A stretch of 64,000 bases of DNA from an uncultured Alphaproteobacteria bacterium (GTDB lineage: Bacteria > Pseudomonadota > Alphaproteobacteria > RF32 > CAG-239): the NCBI GenBank assembly GCA_934229625.1, contig CAKQDU010000007.1:13095-77094 (forward strand). Direction: 5' to 3'. The position numbers and the translations under genes were made by a program. A model generated the notes under the pieces. That model was not told the DNA's origin, did not search any database, and was given only the letters and a program-made list of their open reading frames with translations. This document shows, one piece after another, positions 1 to 8,511 of the stretch (position 1 is the stretch's first letter; every line of letters begins with the position of its first letter).

Positions 1-307
1 ATGTCGGAATAAATGAAGTTACTCCACATTTTGCCAAACCCTCGGACATTTTTAAAATAGATTTTGATGAACAGTCCTCTGTTCCGTATCCACCAAAACC
101 ATGAATATGCGTATCTATAAACCCCGGAGCAATGCTGCAGCCTTTTACATCTATAAGACGAGTGTCATCACTAAACTTTTTTTGAAAAAAACGTTCTTCG
201 TTAAAAACATCAACAATTTTATCATTTTTTATTAAAACGGCACAGTTTTTCATCATTGAATAACCATTATAAACTACAGCATTGTGAAAACAAACATCAC
301 CGGACAT
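1..307 (-). CDS. nagA: N-acetylglucosamine-6-phosphate deacetylase, N-terminal part
   Basis: Runs off the left edge of the window, so only the first 102 codons are visible. The start is the ATG at 307, with GGAGG just upstream. After a short beta-sandwich-like N-terminus comes the amidohydrolase motif GFIDTHIHGFGG, whose HxH pair binds metal in this superfamily; the following GLAKCGVTSFIPT matches NagA closely. NagA removes acetate from GlcNAc-6-phosphate in the cytoplasm. MurQ, encoded at the other end of the window, makes GlcNAc-6-phosphate from MurNAc-6-phosphate, so the two could act in the same wall-recycling route, although they are 62 kb apart. The catalytic half cannot be judged here. 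Confidence 0.85.
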   Translation of the reverse strand, partial: MSGDVCFHNAVVYNGYSMMKNCAVLIKNDKIVDVFNEERFFQKKFSDDTRLIDVKGCSIAPGFIDTHIHGFGGYGTEDCSSKSILKMSEGLAKCGVTSFIPT

Positions 308-399
308 AACGACCTCCTCCGTTAAAATCATAACACAATATCTGAATGATTAACACAATCCGGCCGTTTTTGCAAGAATGTCATAAACTAAAAAATATC

Positions 400-428
400 T
401 TTACTTTCTAACTGTGTTCAGCTAAAAT
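400..428 (+). promoter_or_regulatory. candidate sigma70 promoter for the structured RNA
   Basis: TTTACT at 400-405 and TAAAAT at 423-428 are separated by exactly 17 bp. The predicted start lies near 432-436, which is where the closing stem of the downstream folded RNA begins. No gene lies between 308 and 654, so this promoter is the natural source of that transcript. The -35 match is imperfect. Confidence 0.45.
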
Positions 429-431
429 AAT

Positions 432-624
432 TGTCGGATGGATAATAGTCTGTCTGGGGTGTGGTAGCCTCTTCAATAGACGTCTTTATACAAAGACGAT
501 AAATATTTGTGTCTTCTGGCGAAAGCTGGAAGGTAGCAGAATATGCTATATTTAGCTAATATGCTGCACTATTTTTCTATTGAATAGCTTACCAACTTCC
601 AGCTGTCTTTCCGACAGCTTTTTT
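432..624 (+). ncRNA. candidate structured leader RNA with four-way junction
   Basis: Bases 432-438 (TGTCGGA) pair with 610-616 (TCCGACA). A long, imperfect rod then joins about 454-479 to 577-602, including TTCAATAG (472-479) with CTATTGAA (577-584). Inside the rod are three hairpins: 481-487 with 492-498; 513-520 with 525-532 closed by a GAAA tetraloop; and 536-548 with 553-567. This is a four-way junction of about 190 nt ending in a terminator 30 nt before the prepilin-like gene. The 3' arm of the closing stem overlaps the terminator stem, so the two are mutually exclusive, as in riboswitch expression platforms. I do not recognise a known family. It could be a cis-regulatory leader or a stand-alone sRNA. 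Confidence 0.55.
601..624 (+). terminator. intrinsic terminator upstream of the prepilin-like gene
   Basis: AGCTGTC (601-607) pairs with GACAGCT (613-619), and T6 follows at 619-624. It ends 30 nt before the ATG at 655, so transcripts must read through it, or start after it, to express the gene. Confidence 0.7.
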
Positions 625-654
625 GTTGCATGAAAAAGATGAAAGGAAGTTACG

Positions 655-1287
655 ATGAAATTAAATCAATTCGGACGCAGTATGATAGAAATGCTGGGTG
701 TACTGGCGATTATCGGCGTACTATCGGTCGGCGGAATCGCTGGATATTCGCAAGCTATGGAAAAGTTTAAGATGAATAAGGCTATAGGCGATTATAATAT
801 GCTGATTTTCGGATTATTAGAGCATGAGGCAGAACTTAAAAAATTAGCCACAAATATGAATGTTACCTTCACATCGTTAATTAACTATGTGGACTCTGCC
901 GGTCTGGTTCCGCAAAATTGGCAAAAAATAAATGCTTCTGTAATGTCTGACGCTTACGGCAACCACATTCAGATATTTGTAAATGACATCGAAAAACTGG
1001 TTGTAGATTTTTATCTAGGAGGATTTGAAGCCGGAGATGATAAAGTTTGGCGAAAATCCAAAGCTTTTAATCCCAAACTATGCCGTGAGATTTTCAGCAA
1101 TATTGCCGCTCCTTTGCATTCTACTTTAGAAAAAGCGTGGATATATGGTTCTGACTACGAATTTTTCGGCGATAAATTTTGCAGTAAAAATGTGACATGT
1201 TTGCAAAACATAACGTTGTCACAAATTAAAAACGCTTGCAATTCTTGTGAAAAAGAAAAATATTGCGCTGTGGTATTTTGGTTTTAA
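655..1287 (+). CDS. prepilin-like secreted protein, paralog 1
   Basis: A 210-residue protein. The short basic leader ends in FG, followed by RSMIEMLGVLAIIGVLS. This is a type IV prepilin/pseudopilin signature: cleavage after Gly, Glu at +5, then a hydrophobic helix of about 20 residues. The C-terminus carries a cysteine pattern (C-x4-C-L-x8-I-x3-C-x2-C-x5-C) that recurs in the paralogs at 41979, 43014 and 54348, so disulfide bonds outside the inner membrane are likely. The region between is poorly conserved. There is no pilus assembly operon next to it; it stands alone behind a structured RNA with a terminator. GAAAGGAAG precedes the start. By family knowledge it needs a prepilin peptidase, not seen here. 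Its exact function is unknown. Confidence 0.8.
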   Translation: MKLNQFGRSMIEMLGVLAIIGVLSVGGIAGYSQAMEKFKMNKAIGDYNMLIFGLLEHEAELKKLATNMNVTFTSLINYVDSAGLVPQNWQKINASVMSDAYGNHIQIFVNDIEKLVVDFYLGGFEAGDDKVWRKSKAFNPKLCREIFSNIAAPLHSTLEKAWIYGSDYEFFGDKFCSKNVTCLQNITLSQIKNACNSCEKEKYCAVVFWF

Positions 1288-1291
1288 GCGG

Positions 1292-1774
1292 CTATTTATA
1301 AGAAACAGCCGTCCTATAGTGGCTACGCGTAATCGCCATTGCCAAAGCATCTGAAGAATCGTTGTTTTTAGGTTTGCACCCAGGGAGCAGAATTTTAACC
1401 ATGGTTTCAACCTGATTTTTATCGGCGTGTCCAACACCGACCAGCGCTTTTTTAACTTTAGTCGGGTCAAATTCAAACAGCGGCAAATGATAATGACCGG
1501 CAGCCAAAATAACCACTCCGCGCGCCATACTCAATTTGAGCGACGTTTCCGGATTGGAATTAAGAAAAGTTTTTTCAATTGCTGCTTCAACCGGCTGATA
1601 TGTTTCAATAACTTCGCTTAATGTGTTAAAAATAATATCCAGTCGTTCTTCTATCGGCATTTTAGGCGAAGTAGGAATAAAACCGTCCGCAACATATTGC
1701 AGACGGTTTGCATTTACTTCAATAATCCCCCACCCTGTGGAAGATAAACTTGGATCAAGCCCCAAGATGCGCAT
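1292..1774 (-). CDS. ruvC: crossover junction endodeoxyribonuclease RuvC
   Basis: A 160-residue Holliday-junction resolvase of normal length. The four acidic catalytic residues of the RNase-H-like fold are in place: Asp7 (GLDPS), Glu67 (AIEKTF), and Asp139 and Asp142 (NNDSSDALA). It resolves junctions processed by RuvAB during recombination repair. The start codon overlaps the yebC stop codon (TAATG), so the two are translationally coupled. ruvA and ruvB, often next in this operon, are absent; the gene is followed convergently by the prepilin-like gene only 4 bp away. Confidence 0.97.
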   Translation of the reverse strand: MRILGLDPSLSSTGWGIIEVNANRLQYVADGFIPTSPKMPIEERLDIIFNTLSEVIETYQPVEAAIEKTFLNSNPETSLKLSMARGVVILAAGHYHLPLFEFDPTKVKKALVGVGHADKNQVETMVKILLPGCKPKNNDSSDALAMAITRSHYRTAVSYK

Positions 1775-2532
1775 TATTCCTCACCGGCTAATTGAGCCAT
1801 TACATCTTCAGCTATTTCAGCATTGTGGTAAACGTGTTGAACGTCTTCGTCATCTTCCAAAGCGTCAACAAATTCCAAAAACTTACGAGCGCTGTCAACA
1901 TCGTTAATATCGACTTTAACAGTTGGTTTCCAATCCAAACGAGAAGCTGACGGAGTGCCGTATTTAGCTTCCAAAGCGCCGGTAACAGCGGACAAATCAT
2001 CCGGCAAAGTTTCAATTTCATGATAATTTTCATCAGAAACAACTTCATTGGCGCCAGCCTCTAAGGCAGCTTCAAACATTTCATCGGCACTGGCAACCGA
2101 AGCCGGATATTGAATATATCCGATACGTTCAAAATTGAAAGCAACCGAACCGTTTTCACCCATAGCACCGCCGCGTTTGCCAAAAATAGTGCGGACATTG
2201 CCGGCAGTACGGTTTTTATTATCGGTCAAAGCTTCAACAATAACTGCAACTTTGCCTGAAGAAAAGCCTTCATAGCGCATAGATACAAAGTCTGCGCCGC
2301 CGGCAACTGTTGTAGCCTTAGCAATAGCGCGTTCAATATTGTCTTTAGGCATGCTTTCGGCGCGGGCAGCCTGAATAGCCAAACGCAAACGCGGATTTTT
2401 ATCCGGCTCAGGCAAACCGCTTTTAGCGGCAACGGTAATTTCACGGGCTAATTTAGCGAAAACGCGCGCTTTTTTAGCATCTTGTGCGCCTTTTCTGTAC
2501 ATAATATTCTTAAATTGGGAATGTCCTGACAT
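1774..2532 (-). CDS. yebC: YebC/TACO1 family protein
   Basis: A 252-residue YebC/PmpR/TACO1 family protein, with the typical N-terminus MSGHSQFKNIMYRKGAQDAKKA and the family motifs GKRGGAMGENGSVAFNF and YHEIET. Members have been described as transcription regulators and, more recently, as factors that help ribosomes through proline stretches. Its place directly before ruvC is the usual one. GAGGAG lies upstream of the ATG. The C-terminus is acidic. Confidence 0.93.
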   Translation of the reverse strand: MSGHSQFKNIMYRKGAQDAKKARVFAKLAREITVAAKSGLPEPDKNPRLRLAIQAARAESMPKDNIERAIAKATTVAGGADFVSMRYEGFSSGKVAVIVEALTDNKNRTAGNVRTIFGKRGGAMGENGSVAFNFERIGYIQYPASVASADEMFEAALEAGANEVVSDENYHEIETLPDDLSAVTGALEAKYGTPSASRLDWKPTVKVDINDVDSARKFLEFVDALEDDEDVQHVYHNAEIAEDVMAQLAGEE

Positions 2533-2623
2533 TCTTTAATCTCCTCAAAAACTTGATTCTTTTATGGAATTTTTATAGCCTAACAGCGTAAATTTTCAAG
2601 TTTTTTTTACAAAAAAACACAAA

Positions 2624-3514
2624 TTATTGATTATCCTCGGCCAATTCTACTTTAGTAAGCAGAAAATCAGGCGTGCGGCGGCCAAAAGTGTGGAATTTAC
2701 GCATTAAGCTCATAGCCTCGCTGTCTTTAGGATTTCCATCACGCTTATCTGCATTTTTACGGCGCTCGTCGCGCTGTTCGCGGCGATTCCGGCGCTCCGG
2801 TCGTGCTGAGTTTTCGGCAGGCGTTTCAACCTGTTCTACTGTCGGTGCGGGCTGCTCAGACACAGGTGTATTTTCAACCTCTGCCGGTTCAATTTGCACA
2901 GCTTCCTGCTCTTTAGCGCGGTCCACTTTGATTTCGTCCGGAGTTTTTAGGATTTTATCCAAAATATCCTGAGTTTCTTTGGAGCGGCGATTAGTAAACA
3001 CAATATTCTGTTTATCGGCAGGCAAAACTTCTAAAATCTGCTCCAAATTAGCCAGCTGATGCAGCTTTTTAATCAGATTGATATCATCAACAACTAAAAT
3101 ATTTATATTTGATAAATCAACTTTGTCTTCTTTAAGCAAATCCAAAAGCAAACTCGGCGAAGCAATAATCACATTTGCCTCATCATCAACATTTTCTTCA
3201 TTATCGGTTAAAGTTGTTTCGCTGATTTCATGATATTTGTTAAACACGGCAAAGCGGTCCGAAACAATTACCGACTGTTTAGAATTTGCGGTAACAATAA
3301 GAATATTTTGCGCCTCATGACGAGCAATAATATCTATCAGCGGAAAGACATATGAACACGTTTTTCCGCAACCGGCCGGAGCTATGGCAAACACATCTTT
3401 TCCGGCTAATATAGAAGGAATAACATCGGTCTGCACAGTTGTCGGAGCGGTAATTCCGGCTTCGTTAATCGCTTTTATGGTGGTTTCACTTAAACCAAGT
3501 TCTTTAAATTCCAT
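2624..3514 (-). CDS. degenerate, single-domain DEAD-box-like protein
   Basis: 296 residues. It starts like a DEAD-box RNA helicase: the Q-motif region FKELGLSETTIKAI, then a Walker A APAGCGKT at 45-52. Motif II is VVDDIN at 141-146 instead of DEAD, and motif III is TNR at 174-176 instead of SAT. The second RecA domain (motifs IV-VI), needed for unwinding, is missing. In its place is a low-complexity Glu/Pro/Val stretch (about 200-235), an Arg/Lys-rich tail that could bind RNA, and a final conserved-looking segment FHTFGRRTPDFLLTK. ATP may still bind, but helicase activity is unlikely. It could be an RNA-binding accessory protein. GAGGAAAAA precedes the ATG. Confidence 0.7.
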   Translation of the reverse strand: MEFKELGLSETTIKAINEAGITAPTTVQTDVIPSILAGKDVFAIAPAGCGKTCSYVFPLIDIIARHEAQNILIVTANSKQSVIVSDRFAVFNKYHEISETTLTDNEENVDDEANVIIASPSLLLDLLKEDKVDLSNINILVVDDINLIKKLHQLANLEQILEVLPADKQNIVFTNRRSKETQDILDKILKTPDEIKVDRAKEQEAVQIEPAEVENTPVSEQPAPTVEQVETPAENSARPERRNRREQRDERRKNADKRDGNPKDSEAMSLMRKFHTFGRRTPDFLLTKVELAEDNQ

Positions 3515-3532
3515 TTTTTCCTCTTTTTTATA

Positions 3533-5398
3533 TTAAACTTCCGGTACAGAAACTTTTGTTTGCTTTTCCGGCGGAACAGGCGTCTGCTCGGTCCGGTCAA
3601 TCTTTTTGCCGGCTAAAACATCTTTAATTTCTTCACCGGTTAAAGTTTCATATTCCATCAAAGCTTGCGCCAAAGTTTCCAGTTCACTATCGTTTTCTTT
3701 TAAGATTTTTGCGGCCTCGGCATGTGCATCGGTCACCAACCGTTTGATTTCCGAATCCACCAGACGAGCAGTTTCCTCACTCATATTTTGGTTTTGCGTA
3801 ACGCTGCGTCCCAAGAAAACTTCATTAGAGTTTTCAACATACATCACAGGTCCCAAAACATCGCTCATTCCCCATTCTGTAACCATAGCACGTGCTAAAT
3901 TAGTGGCGGCGGCAATATCCGATGAAGCACCGGATGTAACTTTGTCATAGCCAAACTTCAGCTCCTCGCTCACGCGGCCGCCCATACAAATAATCAGACG
4001 CGAAAGCATTTTAGCGCGGGTATATGAATATTGGTCTTTCTCCGGCAGCTGCTGCACCATACCCAAAGCACGACCTCTTGGAATTATCGTTGCCTTATGA
4101 ATAGGGTCGGTTTCTTTGACATGCAAAGAGCAAATAGCGTGACCGGCTTCATGATAAGCAGTCAGTTTTTTCTCCTGTTCGTCCATCGCCATAGACTTGC
4201 GCTCACTTCCCATAAGTACTTTGTCTTTAGCATTATCAAAATCCTCGGCGGTGACTTTGCGTTTATTGCGGCGAGCCGCCAACAAAGCGGCTTCATTTAC
4301 CAAGTTAGCTAAATCAGCCCCGGAGAATCCAGGAGTTCCTCTAGCAACAACAGATAAATCCACATCTTTTGCCAACGGAACTTTGCGTACATGCACATTT
4401 AAAATTGCCTCGCGTCCTTTCACATCCGGATTGCTGACCGTTACCTGACGGTCAAAACGTCCAGGACGCAGCAAGGCCGGGTCCAAAACATCCGGACGGT
4501 TGGTGGCGGCTATCAGAATTACATTCTCATTCGGTTCAAAACCGTCCATTTCCACTAACAGCTGATTAAGTGTCTGTTCGCGTTCATCGTTTCCGCCGCC
4601 TAAACCGGCGCCGCGGTGACGTCCCACCGCATCAATCTCATCAATAAACAGCAAACACGGCGCATTCTTTTTGGCTTGAGCAAACATATCGCGGACACGA
4701 GAAGCGCCCACACCGACAAACATTTCCACAAAGTCTGAGCCTGAAATTGAGAAAAACGGCACATTTGCTTCGCCGGCCACAGCCTTAGCCAACAAAGTTT
4801 TACCTGTTCCCGGAGGTCCGACCAGCAAAACACCCTTTGGAATTTTGCCGCCTAACCGCTGGAACTTTTGAGGGTCCTTCAAAAAATCAACAATTTCTTC
4901 AAGTTCTTGTTTAGATTCATCGGCACCTGCCACATCTTTAAACGTAACTTTTTTGGTATTTTCTATTAAACGGGCGCGTGATTTACCGAAACTCATGGCT
5001 TTATTATTACCGGCACTAGCCTGACGCATAAAGAAAATCCAAACACCAACCAACAGAATCATCGGAAACCAGGAAATAACAATGCTCCAAAATGTGTCAC
5101 CTGAAGTATCTTGCGGTTTTGCATCTATCTTTACATTGTTAGCAAGCAACGTATCAACCATTGTCGGACTGTACGGAGCATAGGTTATATACTTTTTACC
5201 ATCTGACGCCGTGCTGTAGATTTCGGCGCCGGACATCGTCACGCTGGCGATGCGTTTACCTTTTACTTCATTCATAAAATCAGAAAATGCCAGATTTTCA
5301 TAGCTAGAGGAAAAATTTTTATTTTCCATAAAACTCATCATAAAAGAAAGAGCAACAAAGGCCACAAGCCAGATAATTGCATTTTTTCCAAATCTCAT
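3533..5398 (-). CDS. ftsH: ATP-dependent zinc metalloprotease FtsH
   Basis: 621 residues, normal length. Two membrane segments (about 7-23 and 104-124) flank a periplasmic domain. The AAA+ domain has Walker A GPPGTGKT at 194-201, Walker B FIDEID at 251-256 and the second region of homology with an arginine finger (LRPGRFDR). The zinc protease motif HEAGH is at 416-420. FtsH degrades misfolded membrane proteins and short-lived regulators, such as LpxC in enterobacteria; lpxC is also in this window. The start ATG is preceded by GAGGAAG. Confidence 0.98.
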   Translation of the reverse strand: MRFGKNAIIWLVAFVALSFMMSFMENKNFSSSYENLAFSDFMNEVKGKRIASVTMSGAEIYSTASDGKKYITYAPYSPTMVDTLLANNVKIDAKPQDTSGDTFWSIVISWFPMILLVGVWIFFMRQASAGNNKAMSFGKSRARLIENTKKVTFKDVAGADESKQELEEIVDFLKDPQKFQRLGGKIPKGVLLVGPPGTGKTLLAKAVAGEANVPFFSISGSDFVEMFVGVGASRVRDMFAQAKKNAPCLLFIDEIDAVGRHRGAGLGGGNDEREQTLNQLLVEMDGFEPNENVILIAATNRPDVLDPALLRPGRFDRQVTVSNPDVKGREAILNVHVRKVPLAKDVDLSVVARGTPGFSGADLANLVNEAALLAARRNKRKVTAEDFDNAKDKVLMGSERKSMAMDEQEKKLTAYHEAGHAICSLHVKETDPIHKATIIPRGRALGMVQQLPEKDQYSYTRAKMLSRLIICMGGRVSEELKFGYDKVTSGASSDIAAATNLARAMVTEWGMSDVLGPVMYVENSNEVFLGRSVTQNQNMSEETARLVDSEIKRLVTDAHAEAAKILKENDSELETLAQALMEYETLTGEEIKDVLAGKKIDRTEQTPVPPEKQTKVSVPEV

Positions 5399-5481
5399 TT
5401 ATCTTCCTCAAAAATATTTATTCGCCTTTATATATAGGTTGAAAAAAGAGAAAACTCAAGACTTTTCTAAGTTAATCACAC

Positions 5482-6414
5482 CTATTCGCGATTAGAATTG
5501 CGACACTTAAACACACCGTTTTCATACCCCTGAATATTTTTTGCGTTTTCGGCCATTTCCAAACGTTTCAAAGCCAGCGCCACATATTTGCGCTCACGCT
5601 CAATCCCCAAATAATGACGTCCAAGTTTTTTGGCTGTTACGGCGGTTGTACCCGAACCTAAAAACGGGTCAAAAACCATATCCCCTTTATTGCTTGATGC
5701 CAAAATCAGTTTGGCTATCAGTTTTTCCGGCTTTTGGGTAGGATGCTCGGTATTTTCAGCCATAGACCAAAAAGGAATCGTGATATCCGTCCAAATATTT
5801 GACGGAGCGGTAAATCGAATTTTTTTTCCGTTTTCTTCCTGCCAATCCTTAGGAGTACCTTTGATATCGCGATACGGCGCCAAAACTGTACGCTGAACTT
5901 TGACAGCATCCAGATTAAAGGTATATTCATCCGATTTTGTATAATACCAAATATCCTCCAAGCAATTTTTCCAATTACCGGCGGCGGCCCTGCCCTTGTC
6001 GCGTTCCCAAGAAATACGATTCCTAAGCTTAAAATATTTACCTGCAACCAATGGTATAACTATTGAACTCTGCCAATCAGAGCAAATATATATGCTAGCA
6101 TTCGGTTTGAGAATCCGCACAACCTTAGACAACCATTTTTCCAGCCATTTTTTATATTCTGAAAAATCCATTTGTTTGAAAGTATTTTTACCAAAATTTT
6201 TTGTCAGATTGTATGGTGGGTCAACAATCATCAAATCAGCAAAATTATCGGGAATATAACCAAGAGCATTGAGAGAATCCTGCCATATAACGGAATCAGT
6301 CAAATTACAATCTTTATTCTTAGCCGATAATTTCAGAGCTTTTTTGGCATACGACACTTCTTCACGCGAAGTGAGCATGATGGTTTTATTGCGCGGAGCC
6401 GGTTTTGCTGTCAC
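5482..6414 (-). CDS. site-specific DNA methyltransferase (N6-adenine/N4-cytosine type)
   Basis: 310 residues. The catalytic motif DPPYNL (65-70) lies before the SAM-binding motif FDPFLGSGTT (about 250), the order of the beta class that includes CcrM and HinfI methylases. HPTQKPEKL is also typical. It lacks the extra C-terminal domain of CcrM, so I do not assign it to CcrM. No restriction enzyme lies nearby; an orphan, regulatory methylase is plausible. The start chosen is a GTG overlapping the HPr stop codon (GTGA), implying coupling to the PTS genes; an internal ATG at 6378 is the alternative. Recognition sequence is unknown. Confidence 0.85.
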   Translation of the reverse strand: MTAKPAPRNKTIMLTSREEVSYAKKALKLSAKNKDCNLTDSVIWQDSLNALGYIPDNFADLMIVDPPYNLTKNFGKNTFKQMDFSEYKKWLEKWLSKVVRILKPNASIYICSDWQSSIVIPLVAGKYFKLRNRISWERDKGRAAAGNWKNCLEDIWYYTKSDEYTFNLDAVKVQRTVLAPYRDIKGTPKDWQEENGKKIRFTAPSNIWTDITIPFWSMAENTEHPTQKPEKLIAKLILASSNKGDMVFDPFLGSGTTAVTAKKLGRHYLGIERERKYVALALKRLEMAENAKNIQGYENGVFKCRNSNRE

Positions 6415-6686
6415 TGTTCTTCACCGAATAAAGAATTGACTAAATCCGAGATATTTTTTATTGCCTGCTCGGCATCTTTTCCTTCAGCATTTACCTTGAT
6501 GTGACTGCCTTTGGACGCTGCCAGCATCATCAGCCCGAGAATGGACGAACCGTCAACCTCCTGACCATCTTTTTCAACTATAACATCAACATCCAAATCG
6601 GCAGTACATTTAACAAAAGCCGCGGCCGCACGCGCATGCAAGCCTTTCAGATTTTTAATTTCTAATTCAACAGAAGCCTCGCTCAT
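6411..6686 (-). CDS. ptsH: phosphocarrier protein HPr
   Basis: 91 residues. His17 in GLHARAAAAF is the residue that accepts phosphate from enzyme I, and the Ser47/Ser48 region (GSSILGLMML) matches the regulatory serine site. It passes phosphate from PtsP (encoded at 47231) to EIIA-type proteins. It overlaps the EIIA gene by ATGA upstream and the methyltransferase by GTGA downstream, so three genes are translationally coupled. No sugar permease is nearby, which fits a regulatory rather than transport PTS. Confidence 0.95.
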   Translation of the reverse strand: MSEASVELEIKNLKGLHARAAAAFVKCTADLDVDVIVEKDGQEVDGSSILGLMMLAASKGSHIKVNAEGKDAEQAIKNISDLVNSLFGEEQ

Positions 6687-7090
6687 TTTACACTCCCGTT
6701 CAAAAGCTGCGAAGCAACGTTAATATATTTTTTTCCGGCTTCCTGAGCGCAGACGACACATTCATCCAGCGACATATTCTGACGCACCGAAGCCAGTTTT
6801 ATCAGCATCGGCAAATTTGTACCGGCAATCACATCAAAATTGCCATGCCCGATGACAGACATTGCCAAATTAGACGGGGTACCACCAAACATATCCGTCA
6901 AAAGCAAAACACCGTTACCGCTGTCTGCATTTTTTGCTTTCAGTAAAATTTCCTGACGGCGTTCTTCCATATCATCCTCAGGACCAATGCAAACACATTC
7001 GACATTTTCCTGTTTACCGACAACATGTTCCATTGCCGCCACAAACTCACGCGCCAAATTGCCGTGTGTAACAAACACAAGTCCAATCAT
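6683..7090 (-). CDS. PTS EIIA component, mannose/fructose family
   Basis: 135 residues from the ATG at 7090, which overlaps the preceding stop codon (ATGA); upstream in-frame starts would cut into the previous gene. MIGLVFVTHGNLAREF places the phospho-accepting histidine at position 9, as in ManX-type EIIA domains; LLTDMFGGTPSNLA is the second family signature. In alphaproteobacteria such EIIA proteins usually sit beside HPr and act as regulators. HPr kinase, a frequent neighbour, is not seen here. Confidence 0.92.
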   Translation of the reverse strand: MIGLVFVTHGNLAREFVAAMEHVVGKQENVECVCIGPEDDMEERRQEILLKAKNADSGNGVLLLTDMFGGTPSNLAMSVIGHGNFDVIAGTNLPMLIKLASVRQNMSLDECVVCAQEAGKKYINVASQLLNGSVK

Positions 7091-7506
7091 TTTGAAGCTC
7101 CGCCTGTCCAAACTTTTACAGCGCCGAAAGATTTTAGAACTTCTTCTTTGCTTTTAGCCTTAAACAGCTCGTCGGCACGGGTGCGGCGACCATTAAATTC
7201 TATTTCTTCGACATTTTCCACCGGAACACCGTAGACACGCTCGACCATATCTGCTTTCATCTCGACAATCATCACAAATTCAGCCTCGGCCAACACGCCT
7301 TTGGTTTCATCATCTACATTATCCAAAATAATGGCTCGGCGCTCATCCCGTTTAAGCAAAGCCGTTTTTTTACCGTCAAACTCCAAAACCGGCTCCTGAG
7401 GAGCTCCGTCACGAGCGTCAATAAAAATGGCTAATTCACCATATTTATTTTCTATAATTTCAAAGAAGTCCTGCTTTTCCATAAGAGTATAATACTGATT
7501 TTCCAT
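7087..7506 (-). CDS. conserved hypothetical protein, first gene of the PTS operon
   Basis: 139 residues, acidic, no signal peptide and no membrane segment. I do not recognise the family. It is a compact, mixed alpha/beta-looking protein rich in Glu and Asp. It is first in a four-gene operon (this gene, EIIA, HPr, DNA methyltransferase) joined by 4-bp overlaps, in the place where HPr kinase often stands in related genomes, but it has no Walker A motif. AAGGATAT precedes the ATG. A role tied to PTS signalling is inferred only from position. Confidence 0.75.
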   Translation of the reverse strand: MENQYYTLMEKQDFFEIIENKYGELAIFIDARDGAPQEPVLEFDGKKTALLKRDERRAIILDNVDDETKGVLAEAEFVMIVEMKADMVERVYGVPVENVEEIEFNGRRTRADELFKAKSKEEVLKSFGAVKVWTGGASK

Positions 7507-7586
7507 GATATATCCTTAAAACCTTAATAAAATTTGTATTATCATAGTATACTTTTTTTCAAAAGTAAATCTTAACTTACAGGTTG

Positions 7587-8459
7587 TTAGCGAACTGCTC
7601 CGTTTTTTTGCAATGAAGCCTTTAAAAGCTTTTTCATTTCAGCCGAATACGAGCGTTTGGGTTTTTGGGAATCCTGATTTTTCTGTGCTGCGGCGGTTTT
7701 CATTTTAATTTCTGTCAGACGTGCGGTTTGTCCGGATTTTTTCAAAATCATCTCCGCCGTGGCATTTTTAGACATTTTACGTTTTCCGACTTTTGCCGCA
7801 TCATCCATTGTCAAACCTTTAACCTTTTTGCGATTTGTGGTTTCGGTAATTTTTTTCACACCCCTGACGATTTCACCGGTGTTATGTTTGGTGATATGCC
7901 CTTTTAACCCGACTTTTTTTGCGATATTTTCTTCAAACGACTGCTCTCGCAAACGGCGTGGATTATAAATTGCATTTTGCATTTTATTGGCATATTCATA
8001 TGTCGTCATTTTTGTAATTCCGGATTTGCGAGAAAGCGTATCCGACTGCTGTAGAGCATTCAATTTTCCGGCATTTTCCTCCATACGCTGATTTGCGATA
8101 TTGCTACGCTGGTCAATAAAGTGCTTTTCGACAGGACTCAACGAATTAAGCAGAGATGTATCGTTATTTGAAGCATCATAGGCATTCATCTCCATCTCAT
8201 GTAAAATTCTTATGGTGTCATTATCCATAGCGCCGTCGTTGTCATCTTCTTCCTCATCAAAAGGATTGCGGATTTTTTTGCGCAGGCTTTTCAGGCTCGG
8301 AGAAATTTCACCGAGTTTAGCCTTGCCGTTTTTGGCCTGATAGCGATTAGCCTCCTGCGCGTCTATACGCAAGGACAGCCGCTCGTCCGGAACTGAACTT
8401 TTTTTCTTCCAATCAAAAGCAGAGCTATTATTGCCGGAATCCGAATGCGTTTCATCCAT
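7587..8459 (-). CDS. hypothetical charged cytoplasmic protein
   Basis: 290 residues, highly charged, without signal peptide or membrane segment. The middle is acidic (FDEEEDDNDG around 70-80) and the C-terminal half is very basic (Lys/Arg-rich, about 195-290), so binding to nucleic acid is possible. No family recognised. AGGAG lies 8 bp before the ATG. It follows the multi-PAS gene in the same direction with a 50-bp gap, where a kinase module might have been expected. Confidence 0.65.
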   Translation of the reverse strand: MDETHSDSGNNSSAFDWKKKSSVPDERLSLRIDAQEANRYQAKNGKAKLGEISPSLKSLRKKIRNPFDEEEDDNDGAMDNDTIRILHEMEMNAYDASNNDTSLLNSLSPVEKHFIDQRSNIANQRMEENAGKLNALQQSDTLSRKSGITKMTTYEYANKMQNAIYNPRRLREQSFEENIAKKVGLKGHITKHNTGEIVRGVKKITETTNRKKVKGLTMDDAAKVGKRKMSKNATAEMILKKSGQTARLTEIKMKTAAAQKNQDSQKPKRSYSAEMKKLLKASLQKNGAVR

Positions 8460-8511
8460 ATTTTTAATCTCCTGTTTTTTTATTTTATATATTAAAACGC
8501 AGATTGCAACC

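Noticed and set aside
513..545. Similarity of GCTGGAAGGTAGCAG in the RNA at 432 to the conserved GGAAGGAAGCAGCC of the SRP (4.5S) RNA
   Set aside because: The hairpin here is closed by a GAAA tetraloop in another register, and the matching 5' GGTCAGG side of SRP domain IV is missing.
5482..6414. Assignment of the methyltransferase as CcrM
   Set aside because: It has the beta-class motif order, but lacks the C-terminal domain typical of CcrM, and the target motif cannot be read from sequence.
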